Below are positions 25,301-32,067 of a DNA stretch of 64,000 nucleotides, one piece after another. Source of the stretch: Bacteroidota bacterium (GTDB lineage: Bacteria; Bacteroidota; Bacteroidia; Chitinophagales; Chitinophagaceae); NCBI GenBank assembly GCA_026391455.1, contig JAPLEH010000073.1, positions 1 through 64,000 of the forward strand, in the 5' to 3' direction. Both the position numbers and the translations under genes were made by a program. Under the pieces are notes generated by a model. The model saw only the letters and a list, made by a program, of their open reading frames with translations, was not told the origin of the DNA and did no database searches. Position 1 is the first letter of the stretch. Each line of letters opens with the position of its first letter.

Positions 25301-26863
25301 ATAGCAAGCAGCGGTTTGGGTTCAACTCCACCTTTTGTTAGTTATTATTACGATGCGAATGGCAATATGACTTCCTTAGATGACTGCCAGCGCATTGCCT
25401 GGAACTACCGCAACAATATGCAGGCGGCGGTTATTATTGAGCGGCCAGATGACGCCGCTGATGCCGAATACTATGTATATGATGGTGCAGGGCAACGGGT
25501 GCGGAAGGTACAGGAACAAAAAACGGCAACCGGCACAGCGGTAAAAGAAGTAATTTATTTAGGGGGTGTGGAAGTGAGGAGGTCTTATACCACGAACGCA
25601 TCCGGTGCAAAAACCATCACCCGTGAGTGGCATTTGCTGAAAGCAGCAGATGGTAGCAATACTTTTTGTGAATGGCGCTATTGGGTGAAGGGTACTATTA
25701 ATCCGGATGAAAAGAAACTGCAATGGCGCTACCGGCTCAGCGATGCCTTAAACTCCTGCTGTTATGAACTGGATGAAGCGGGCAATAAAATTTCGTATGA
25801 AGAATATTACCCTTATGGCGGCACCAGCATTATAGCAGCCCAAAACGAAACCGAAGTAAAGGCCAAGCACTACCATTACAGCGGTAAGGAAAAAGACAGC
25901 GCAACAGGTTTGTACTATTACGGCATGCGCTACTATGCGCCCTGGCTCGGCCGCTGGACCTGTACCGACCCGGCAGGTACGGTGGATGGGATGAACCTTT
26001 TTACTTTTGTTAAGGGAAATCCTGTATCCAATGTAGACACGAATGGTATGATGTTGAAACGTGGCCCTGCAGGTCGCATCGTCGAAGTATTTTTTGGAGG
26101 GACAAGCAGAAGTGGATTCGAAAGTTTTGGCCTTGTTGGATCAAGATCTGACGCGATTAGAAGTTCAAACGGTGTGTATGTTAAAGATAATATTTTGGCT
26201 ATAGATGGTCCTGGATATGTAGACCCTAATACGAATCACTTGCATGGCTATGACAGAGGAGGATATTGGTTCGAGCACATCAAAACATCTGCGCTTGGAT
26301 TAGGGAAAGGCGGAATGGCAGAAAATGTTAATTCAATGATGCGTGAAATTGAGCAACAAGGGCTTGAACCAGAAACGCAATTCATTGTAAGAGGATATAG
26401 TCGGGGTGCTGTTTCCGCAGCGGAACTAGTAACTCCATTGAGACGTAATTTTCCTAAAAGCAGGATTAGAGTTGATATGAGAGATCCCGTTGCAGGTGCA
26501 TTAGATCAACACGTTCGGGATGTTAGTGAAGCTGACATAGCTGTAGTACAACATAGTTTGGAGAATTATTTTCCATTGTTTTGGGCTACACCGATTATCG
26601 GGGCAACATCAGTAGTCTTGGCGAAAGGTGGACACTCGACCGCTGCAAGAGAGAATCATGGAAGATTAGGTGATCTGAGTTTAAAGGAACCAGGTGTTCA
26701 CCTAGAATCTAACGGTAGTCTCGTAAGTATAAGTCAGGATTTTGCGATAAAATTTCTTGAAACTGAACATGAAACCCTGGTACCAAGTTTAGAATTTGGT
26801 GGGGCTTCTGGAAGTCGTTTTAATGAAATGAGGGAAAGTGTCAAAAATATGCGAAGCAAGTGA
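19373..26863 (+). CDS. ABC (Tc) toxin TcB-TcC fusion with C-terminal payload
   Basis: 2,496 aa in one frame. Residues 1-330 form an SpvB domain (SLPKGGGTVQGMG, YSSGNGNSPFGLGWEL). TcB middle domains with FG-GAP-like Asp motifs follow (DMTGDGLADVVLL, DINGSGLADLAYI). YD/RHS repeats run from about 1450 and make the cocoon shell of known TcB-TcC complexes. The RHS core at about 2150-2226 is intact (HYHYSGKEKDSATGLYYYGMRYY, LGRWTCTDPAGTVDGMNLF, NPVSNVDTNGM). In TccC proteins the equivalent core cleaves itself, and its conserved aspartates are present here. A 270-residue variable payload follows. In Photorhabdus TcB and TcC are separate genes, and fused forms are known elsewhere. The ATG at 19373 is 9 bases after the TcA stop, so the two form an operon. 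Confidence 0.93.
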   Translation: MEKTKTPGKSIQVQKPSLPKGGGTVQGMGQTFAPNEFNGTASMTIPLPVSPCRGFEPALSLHYSSGNGNSPFGLGWELSTPEIVRRTSNCIPTYTQEDTFLYTGGDYLVQRMDSGGTPITRTAGNYTVYAYMPRTEADFAMLERFINTSDATDDYWKLTHANNVVNIFGKSSTAKLYDPANPAHIFKWLLEEAYNDKGDHQIYVYEKENSDNIPETLSELNRDQQTQTYLSSVYYGNFNAITDGSVITGESATRFNPALWHFEIVFDYGVYNILPSNPRPHTIPAGAVWPARSDPFSDYRAGFEIRTYRLCKNILLFHHFDWFIPPELPILTKALELGYTASPVLTLLSTAINTGYQYTPTEGTAYQTKSLPPLSFSYTPFAPAANGYQPHPFETLLNWDGNELMQGSTTPFYQLIDLYGEGIPGILYNDGQSMVYRAALQVTNTAVQYDAPSSIDFPNTGKTPGAYHTLNDVTGNGTLDWMVSSPQQAGFFELDYQNGWQNFSAFPSFPTNFHYPENDLQDMTGDGLADVVLLMDDKIRYNTSLGARGFSAALQIENTGNVPSAKTTSPAEVYFYADMIGSGLAQRVQVTQAMVVCWPNLGYGQFGAKIIMDNAPNFGPDFNSNRLLWADINGSGLADLAYISSTHIDIYLNHSGNAFAATPIRIPFPASWDRLDQIQFADIKGNGTNCLVFAQTHPAPRQWYYDFTITSPGAAPQKPWLLCEMDTNMGAKTLVQYAGSTKFYLGDKAAGRPWITHLPFPVNVIESVTHIDEISDTTSTSSYWYSHGYYDGVEKTFNGFGRVNRTDAASFDAFIPVELMPEAAYLTPSLYTRTWYHTGAYMEQTGLLAQYQLEYWPGDTNALPLPDTLFNFISTTPPANTIRDAHRTLQGAVLRTEVYGNDGSPWQSIPYTITETQFDVKEFQELFTNAYPVFLLQELQSIAYDYERNADDPRISQRFILRRDVYGHVLQSCSVAYPRRPANIPEGMNAQTQAQQLKTWVSFSVAYLFNAAEADAYWNNRPPVSGGYLIGIDIESGAFEITGLVPDVNSYFSWQGIAQQIQARFHHTGPTVNAKLLSWERHYFYDPINQKESAFGTVPVPLLHHRTEHVAFDIEKLQCEFDFFNPQELMDLLLITGSGSNGASGGYIKVQKDHIIHTSPYIPPDLETEYYWNPGSSQSYGTAAGFYLPLAFYDPYQYPYIYWGSTSPVGAVNTTYTYDPCHLYVKAVTDPLGNTTTITAFDYQMMQPLTVQDINGNTASVMLDPLGMVVASTESGTQAGQTVGFADLSTYTPLTKEQIAAILKNPASFGGMEVAHIFYYDLNSWQESGKPPHFVTIVRNEFSIPGSATTSYQIAIAYSDGFGRPVQHKVYDDATSEWLTSGTVRYDNKGQPIKAFEPYFDPSFQFHLKETGVSSILYYDALGREVLVAKPVGVSDINQYVYSKTLFGILQQGASIPIYNGYLNRKLYATIEAAFVPSAWSSLLYDENDSIKDSNYSPVASANIDPDAFAKAGQFANTPIEHIEDSMGRMVQSGQLNVPVNEQNANYFSFDILGDELTSADQRLQPQGLHNFQQVYNLSKEVVQVISADAGTKWTLHNVLGQPIFTNDAVGTQAFYSYDVLHRPVALYVKSPALSIAQTVKKMVYGDSQYNGTSYFPHAAGQNLRGELVISFDEAGLSLFPSFDINGHALLSAQWLKSDYKGEANWDDVNDAILADMAKVMQGQYQPADYLNMNQPPSPLTLFEEGVFVTSTNMDAVGRVVNSTDADGNMCTPAYYSTNWLSGLTVSPGPLIPIPDPNPPAPGFSNVQYNAKGQRTSISYANGTKTTYNYDPFSFELTAIKTTRNTEITQYLQYHHDPVGNVTSVKNLAIPTVFFGNQQINALSGYTYDSLYRLITATGREHQGLWRNVQTNQNKYNQSFLNTLFSANGQPLSNPQALQNYTQKYQYDEAGNLILQRHIGNNFQTRTTIIQNNSNQIASSGLGSTPPFVSYYYDANGNMTSLDDCQRIAWNYRNNMQAAVIIERPDDAADAEYYVYDGAGQRVRKVQEQKTATGTAVKEVIYLGGVEVRRSYTTNASGAKTITREWHLLKAADGSNTFCEWRYWVKGTINPDEKKLQWRYRLSDALNSCCYELDEAGNKISYEEYYPYGGTSIIAAQNETEVKAKHYHYSGKEKDSATGLYYYGMRYYAPWLGRWTCTDPAGTVDGMNLFTFVKGNPVSNVDTNGMMLKRGPAGRIVEVFFGGTSRSGFESFGLVGSRSDAIRSSNGVYVKDNILAIDGPGYVDPNTNHLHGYDRGGYWFEHIKTSALGLGKGGMAENVNSMMREIEQQGLEPETQFIVRGYSRGAVSAAELVTPLRRNFPKSRIRVDMRDPVAGALDQHVRDVSEADIAVVQHSLENYFPLFWATPIIGATSVVLAKGGHSTAARENHGRLGDLSLKEPGVHLESNGSLVSISQDFAIKFLETEHETLVPSLEFGGASGSRFNEMRESVKNMRSK
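26048..26863 (+). other. TcC hypervariable payload, predicted alpha/beta hydrolase (lipase-type)
   Basis: Residues ~2227-2496, starting after the core-end motif NVDTNGM. The order FFGGT, AIDGPGY, RGYSRGAVSA, RDPVAG and KGGHS resembles DUF2235/Tle1-type phospholipase effectors, which have FFDGT, GFSRGA, a D-T/P-V motif and a PGVHSD-type His. On that model the nucleophile is Ser2343 (codon 26399-26401), the acid Asp2371 and the base His2421. Codon use looks more AT-rich than the RHS shell, as expected for a swapped tip. No immunity-like gene follows, which fits a toxin aimed at eukaryotic cells. The fold call is an inference from spaced motifs. Confidence 0.55.
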
Positions 26864-27757
26864 AACAGATCTAAATCGGCAAAAAAAGAATAAAATAAAA
26901 ATTATGTCCCCACTGGCCGCGGGCTTGCAGCCAGTGCCCATTTCTACTATGCAGGGGCTTCATAGCTTGGCTAGCCGTGCAGGCATGAGAGTCCTTGGCA
27001 TAAAATAGCCGCAGCCAGCCAGTTTTACCGGCGACTTGCATAACAGCATGGTTTACTTTTTTCACTTCTTTGTACCCCTCCCAGGCGCAAGCGTTTCCGA
27101 ATGGATTGCCACGATGTGTTTGCAGTGTGCGTAACTGCTTGTGCCTGCCAATAATACCGAGGCTTTTAACCGAACCATATCCAGCACAAGCCCACTGGCG
27201 TATGCTTGCCATCGCTTCCATTTACTTTACACAGGGTTTTCATAGCATGGCCAGATGTGCGCAGGTAAGAGACTCCGGTGCGGAAAACTGCCGCAACCAG
27301 GCAGCTCTACCGGCGGCCTTGTATCAATTTAACTTGCTTTTTTGCTGCTCCGTTTCCGCCATAAACAGAGAGTATGTGCGGCCAATTAGGGTGCCTGGTG
27401 CTGGCTCCACTGTTATCGTTGCCCACATAGCAAACGAGGCAGTATTTCATTCGTTTTCAGGAAATCATCCGCCGACGCAATGGTAAAAAAACAGGCTGCT
27501 CCAAACGGTGGGCCTATCGGTGTGTTATGCCATCCGGAGATGCGAGGCGCTTATGTAGCCGGCCCGGGGCAATACGCTAAATGGCCTCCCTATAAAGGCA
27601 CCGCTATTGGGCAACCGGGCTATGGGAGCATACCATTGCGTTGGCCTTCCTGCCGGAATGCCGTAATGTCGCGATAGAGGACTATTTGCCTTTCATGGGC
27701 AAAAATCCTATATGTTTGACAGATCAGGCATACCACCTGTTACCAACGATACATTTT
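26864..27757. other. gene-poor region with a ~90-bp imperfect direct repeat
   Basis: No credible intact gene in about 890 bases. Two related segments, 26950-27041 and 27229-27324, share the order catagc-tggc, gtgc, gag, tcc, aaaa, gccgca, ccag, taccggcg. Frames here are either low in motif content or broken by stops. A 138-codon plus-strand frame (27070-27486) spans repeat 2 but shows no domain. The stretch may be old repeated DNA or a dead gene. Confidence 0.4.
26911..26936. repeat. hairpin after the toxin operon
   Basis: CACTGGC and GCCAGTG pair across a 12-base spacer that holds GGGCTTGCA. It begins 47 bases after the TcB-TcC stop and could end its transcript, but no T run follows. It resembles the GGGCTT-centred hairpins found elsewhere in the window. 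Confidence 0.45.
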
Positions 27758-28207
27758 ATGAAGAAAACGGTGTGGGCAATTGGCCTGATACTTTTTTACC
27801 ACCTGGCCATAGCACAGCCCGTAACCGTACTGAGCGATAAAGCCCGTTAGCCCATGTTGCCATTTTGCCCAAGAGCAACTATTCTTTCAGCCGCATAGTC
27901 GCTGATTCAATACTGATTTTTACTGATACCAGTAAGCTTCGTATCACCCGGGGGTATTTACCGGATAAAGATCCGCCCTGATAATCCTTCACAATACGGC
28001 GGCAGCTATACATTCTACATGCAGCCTTTTATTGATATTACAGTGTACTGTTATAACAGTAATAAAAAGAAATGGACCGAAACCCGCTCCGGTGTATTAT
28101 TCAACAAACGATCCAGGTTATTTGGCCTTGCCAACTGTGCCATACATGGCGGCACCACCAATACTATTTATGTAAGGGTGAATATCAGTTCGCTATCTAA
28201 AAGATAA
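27758..28207 (+). pseudogene. decayed 5' part of a 7TM-DISM sensor-regulator
   Basis: Translation starts MKKTVWAIGLILFYHLAIAQP and stops after 30 codons (TAG 27848-27850). Read on in shifted frames, it matches the intact gene at 38935: HVAILPKSNYSFSRIVADS against HIAVLADSNFSFSRVLTDT, DNPSQYGGSYTFYMQPFIDITVYC against DNPSGYGGNYTLYTQPFLDNTVYC, and KRSRLFGLANCAIHGG against PKARLFGLAACTIEGG. At least one stop and one frameshift break it. It ends where the transmembrane part should begin, so the membrane, coiled-coil and HTH parts are gone. Confidence 0.8.
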
Positions 28208-28323
28208 TAGTGAATAGCTAAATGCCTTCCCTCTGCCTCAAGGAGATAACTATTCGCTTTTTTTCATTATCAGTTTTAAACTTTCTTTATTGATAACCAA
28301 CGCTTTAAAAACACTGTACACAC

Positions 28324-28399
28324 TTTGTCTATGCCCCGTATTTGGGTATGTTGCGCCAATACTATTGCTTTAGGAAAAGAGCAGAAATCAATACCAATT
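28324..28399 (+). promoter_or_regulatory. conserved upstream block with inverted repeat, copy 1
   Basis: The 75 bases before the fibre gene at 28400 align with those before the fibre remnant at 40915. The centre is TGCCCC-GTATT-TGGGTA (28332-28348). It ends 51 bases before the ATG, exactly as in the second copy, where the inverted repeat is perfect. It is a candidate binding site for the DISM/LuxR-type regulator encoded beside it. Confidence 0.5.
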
Positions 28400-30838
28400 A
28401 TGAAAAAACAACTTCTTGCCCTGGTTGCTTTATTATTAACAGCGATTCTCTCCTCCGCACAAAATAATGTGGGCATCGGCACCACCAGTCCAGACAGTAC
28501 CGCCATACTGGATGTAAAAAGCAGCAGTAAAGGTTTTTTGATACCAAGGATGACCATGGCGCAACGGTCGGCTATTCAAAACCCGGCCGATGGCTTACAG
28601 GTATTTCAAACCGATACCCTTCAGGGAATTTATACCTATTTCCAAAATTATCAGGGGTGGTTTATTCAAACCATTCAAAAAGATATTGGTCCGGTTCCAC
28701 ATAAACAAAAATTTACCTATCCCAACCTGCTGCAAAAATTTATAGTACCACCCGGAGTAAAATTTTTAAAAATTACCGTTGATGGCGCAGCCGGTGGCGG
28801 TGCTACATTTATCGATGGAGGTGGTAACACGGCTGCCAGACCCGGCGGTCTTGGATTAAGCGTATCGGGCTTATTAACCGTAAACCCGGGAGATTCATTA
28901 ATTATCAGATTAGGTACAAAAGGAAATACACCCGGTGCAGGCTCACCCGGCGCCACAGCGGGTGAAACGGTGAACTATACCGTGTACCTGCCTTTTCTTG
29001 TTGGATGGGTTCCCAGCGGTGCAACCACTGTAACCGGGGGAGGGGGCGGTTCTACTTCAATATTTTTAAATGATACAACCCCCGCTAATTTATTGGTCCG
29101 ATCTATTGGGGGTATTGGGGGACACTTTCCACCTTATACCTGGTTTCCCTATCAGTCCGGAGGCAGTGGTGGAACAGTTACCTTCACACCCGGCACAGGT
29201 GGAGGACCACAGTTTATAGCAGGTTCAGTTCAAAATCCTGCCGTTACCGTAGGTGCAACAGATAGTGCATTCGTAACCATTGAGTGGAATACACCCACCT
29301 ATATCATTACCGGTAATGGAAACGGTTCTTCACAGGAAGGCGTTACTACACCTCTTGCCAATGGGAATACTACCGGGCTTCTTTCCTTTACCGACTGGAA
29401 TACGTTCAGCAATAAAGTGGGTGGAGCAGGCAATACCAATGAACTGGCTTTTTTCAATGGTACTAAAACGCTTGCTTCTTCCGGAAGTTTAAAATGGGAT
29501 AATGCCAATACCCGTTTGGAAGTAAATAATGTAAAAGTGAATTCATTGGCCGGCCCTACCACGCAATTGGTTGCCGCAGACAGCTCGGGTAAATTAATTA
29601 TATCCGGTTTTTCACCCAGCGGCGACAATATGGGCAACCACACCGCTTTTCAAACCCTTAACCTCAACAATAATTTCATCAGCAACAATGCCACTAAACT
29701 GGGGTTGAAACTGGACAATAATGGCTATGCGGCCATCGGGCTAGACAGTACGGCAACTGGGATACCATCACCACTAACTGTAAACAGCCCCAATGGGATA
29801 TGGATAGCCAGTAATGTGGGGGCCAAATCGGGCGATAGGGTGGTAAGCGGCTTATTCAACGGCATGGCCACAATTGGTGCACATAATAATGGTTTAACAG
29901 CATGGGCTAATTTTAAAATCAGTCCTATCGGCAATGTGGCCATTGGAGATATCACACCATTGGTAAAGCTGGATGTGAATGGAACCCTGCGTGCAACAAA
30001 TATCGGCATCGGTACCACCACACCACTGCGGGCGGTGGATATCAGGGGCGATATTGCGTTTGGTACCTGGACAGATAATATTCCCTTTCGCAGGATTGGG
30101 GTAATGAGCAGTGCAACACAGGTGGCCGGTATGGAAATTGAAAATACAGCGCTGGGTGGCAGCTACAGTCAGAAGCTGCACTTCCTCACCCATCATTTCG
30201 GTGCCACATTCGACAGGCGGTTAACCATTGATGAAGATGGAAATGTGGGTATTGGCACCACCACCCCGGCAAATAAACTATCTGTGCAGGGCAATGCAAA
30301 CATTACCGGTACCTTAAGCACAACCGGTAATACCACCATTGCCGGAGTATTATCGGTAAACAGTATTACAGCGGCAGGGGCTCTTGCCATTTCCCCATCG
30401 GCCAATGTTACCGGCACCGTAACGGCGGGTGATTTTAACACGGCGGGTACCGTAACTGCTGCCACTGTCAATGCGACCAATATTGTATCACCGAAATTTA
30501 AAGTAACGGAGATATGGAACAGTGTGCAGAATATTCCGCCGGTAACCAATTTCACCACCAGTGGTGGCACGGTGATGCTGAATATTGCTGCGATGGCGTT
30601 TCAAACTACCGGTAATCCCGCAACATTAACCATTAATGTATTAGTGGATGGAAATATTGTTACTACGTTAAAAGGATTTGCATCACAAAACAGCAGCCAG
30701 ATTCCATTGGCAGCCAATTTTAAAGTGATTACCGGTTTAGCTGCCGGCAATCATACCATTTCGATCGTGCCGGTATTACCTACCCAGATCGACGGTAATT
30801 CGTATATCAGTGCTTCTTTGCTGGAACTGCCTTTTTAA
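28400..30838 (+). CDS. secreted tail-fibre-like protein (NVGIGTTSPD family)
   Basis: 812 aa from the ATG at 28400. The upstream extension is rejected because MKKQLLALVALLLTAILSSAQ is a signal peptide. It opens NNVGIGTTSPDSTAILDVKSSSKGFL, a module common in Bacteroidota surface and fibre proteins. It continues with Gly-rich segments (GGGGGSTSIFLND), a GATIGAHNN-type module near residue 490, a second NVGIGTTTPANKL entry and a C-terminal beta domain ending LLELPF. The composition fits a fibrous, possibly trimeric, extracellular protein. There is no T9SS tail. An inverted repeat 51 bases upstream suggests specific regulation. The partner and target are unknown. Confidence 0.75.
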   Translation: MKKQLLALVALLLTAILSSAQNNVGIGTTSPDSTAILDVKSSSKGFLIPRMTMAQRSAIQNPADGLQVFQTDTLQGIYTYFQNYQGWFIQTIQKDIGPVPHKQKFTYPNLLQKFIVPPGVKFLKITVDGAAGGGATFIDGGGNTAARPGGLGLSVSGLLTVNPGDSLIIRLGTKGNTPGAGSPGATAGETVNYTVYLPFLVGWVPSGATTVTGGGGGSTSIFLNDTTPANLLVRSIGGIGGHFPPYTWFPYQSGGSGGTVTFTPGTGGGPQFIAGSVQNPAVTVGATDSAFVTIEWNTPTYIITGNGNGSSQEGVTTPLANGNTTGLLSFTDWNTFSNKVGGAGNTNELAFFNGTKTLASSGSLKWDNANTRLEVNNVKVNSLAGPTTQLVAADSSGKLIISGFSPSGDNMGNHTAFQTLNLNNNFISNNATKLGLKLDNNGYAAIGLDSTATGIPSPLTVNSPNGIWIASNVGAKSGDRVVSGLFNGMATIGAHNNGLTAWANFKISPIGNVAIGDITPLVKLDVNGTLRATNIGIGTTTPLRAVDIRGDIAFGTWTDNIPFRRIGVMSSATQVAGMEIENTALGGSYSQKLHFLTHHFGATFDRRLTIDEDGNVGIGTTTPANKLSVQGNANITGTLSTTGNTTIAGVLSVNSITAAGALAISPSANVTGTVTAGDFNTAGTVTAATVNATNIVSPKFKVTEIWNSVQNIPPVTNFTTSGGTVMLNIAAMAFQTTGNPATLTINVLVDGNIVTTLKGFASQNSSQIPLAANFKVITGLAAGNHTISIVPVLPTQIDGNSYISASLLELPF

Positions 30839-31030
30839 ATGAAAGAATGATCAGTACAAATAGTCGCGGTAAGAAATAATAATATTAAACCTGAATAATC
30901 AGTAAATCATCAATACAAAATATGATTAAGCGGGGAAATTTTTTCTGTTAAAATGAAAACAGGTATTGCACCACCGCAAGCCTAATCAATAAACGATAAC
31001 CATTTTTTTATTTGTAAACAAAATAGGAAT

Positions 31031-31951
31031 ATGATCCGCAAAAAAATAAGCCTTTCTCTTTTACTGGCCTTTCTTTCACAGGTACTGTTTGCACAGGTAA
31101 ACTTTACCATTACCTATGAAGACATGCCTGCTCCCGCAAAGGCCATCGAAGTAAGGGTGTATCAGAACTTTTCTAAAATACGATCCACCGCCAAAGGGGA
31201 TTTCGGCTCCAGAGATTTTTCGTTGATGGGTGAAGGCGAACCTACCAGTATGGATTATTATGTAGAAGATGATCCTTACTTCACCGAAGCCAATATGATC
31301 CTGGCAAGAAAAACAAGCAAGAACTTTGTGAAAGGCTTTGTGTATTTTTATTCATCCGTACTGGCCTTTCACGGTGATGCGGTATATGAAGCAGGCATTG
31401 GGGTACCGGAACAAAGTTATCCGCTTACTTCCTTTACCGGTAACGCTGCCGACCACCTGGATATTCCGGAGCAGCATTCTATACTGGAGGGTCCAAAAAA
31501 AATAATTGAATTCCCCATGCAGGAAGGCAGCAACTGGAGTTCCGAAAGCAGGCGTACTGTCAATTTCAATTTAACCGTGGAAGCCTATGGGTTAAAAAAT
31601 GTACCGGCACAGCATGTATGGACGGTGTACCGGGAAGAAAAAATTACAGGTTATGGAAAAATAAGGGTGTATCATCCCGACGGGCCCAGTGAATATTATG
31701 AAGTATTAAAAAGTGAAATAAAGGAATATGCCGTTGATAGTTTTTACATTGGTGGCAAGCCGGCACCGGATGCATTGCTGAAAGCTTTTGGTGCTGTGCA
31801 GGGACAAAAGATTAACATTGAAAACAAAGTAAATTTTTACAGGAAGGGTCATTTCAATTTTTTGCTTTGTCTTTATTTCGGAGAGAAAGATTTCGATGAT
31901 GAAGCAAAAATGATTTATGCTGATATGGATGTGGATATGCCCGAAAAATGA
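31031..31951 (+). CDS. secreted protein of unknown function, paralogue of the gene at 41530
   Basis: 306 aa with a signal peptide (MIRKKISLSLLLAFLSQVLFAQ). I do not recognise the family. It is related over its full length to the 340-aa protein at 41530, with identical blocks such as AQHVWTVYREEKITGYGKI and HPDGPSEYYEVLKSEI. Conserved features are an N-terminal DMPAP-x-x-EVRVY strand, TGxAxDHLDIPEQ in the middle, and a C-terminal VNFYRKG segment. Composition suggests a soluble beta-rich extracellular protein. It follows a fibre-like gene in both copies, so a joint role with the fibres is plausible but not shown. Confidence 0.7.
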   Translation: MIRKKISLSLLLAFLSQVLFAQVNFTITYEDMPAPAKAIEVRVYQNFSKIRSTAKGDFGSRDFSLMGEGEPTSMDYYVEDDPYFTEANMILARKTSKNFVKGFVYFYSSVLAFHGDAVYEAGIGVPEQSYPLTSFTGNAADHLDIPEQHSILEGPKKIIEFPMQEGSNWSSESRRTVNFNLTVEAYGLKNVPAQHVWTVYREEKITGYGKIRVYHPDGPSEYYEVLKSEIKEYAVDSFYIGGKPAPDALLKAFGAVQGQKINIENKVNFYRKGHFNFLLCLYFGEKDFDDEAKMIYADMDVDMPEK

Positions 31952-32067
31952 CAGTAGAAAAACGTGATCATCATCTTGTGGGTGTCAAATGGTGATACGC
32001 TTAAGTATGAAAAGAAATCCATTTGTTAACAATATTATTAGAAATCGCAGGTAAAAAAAGTCTTCAT

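Noticed and set aside
27070-27486. 138-codon plus-strand frame downstream of the toxin, considered as an immunity gene
   Set aside because: It spans one copy of a DNA repeat, has Cys/Arg-rich low-information content, no clear start context and no sign of an immunity fold. ABC toxins usually need no immunity protein.
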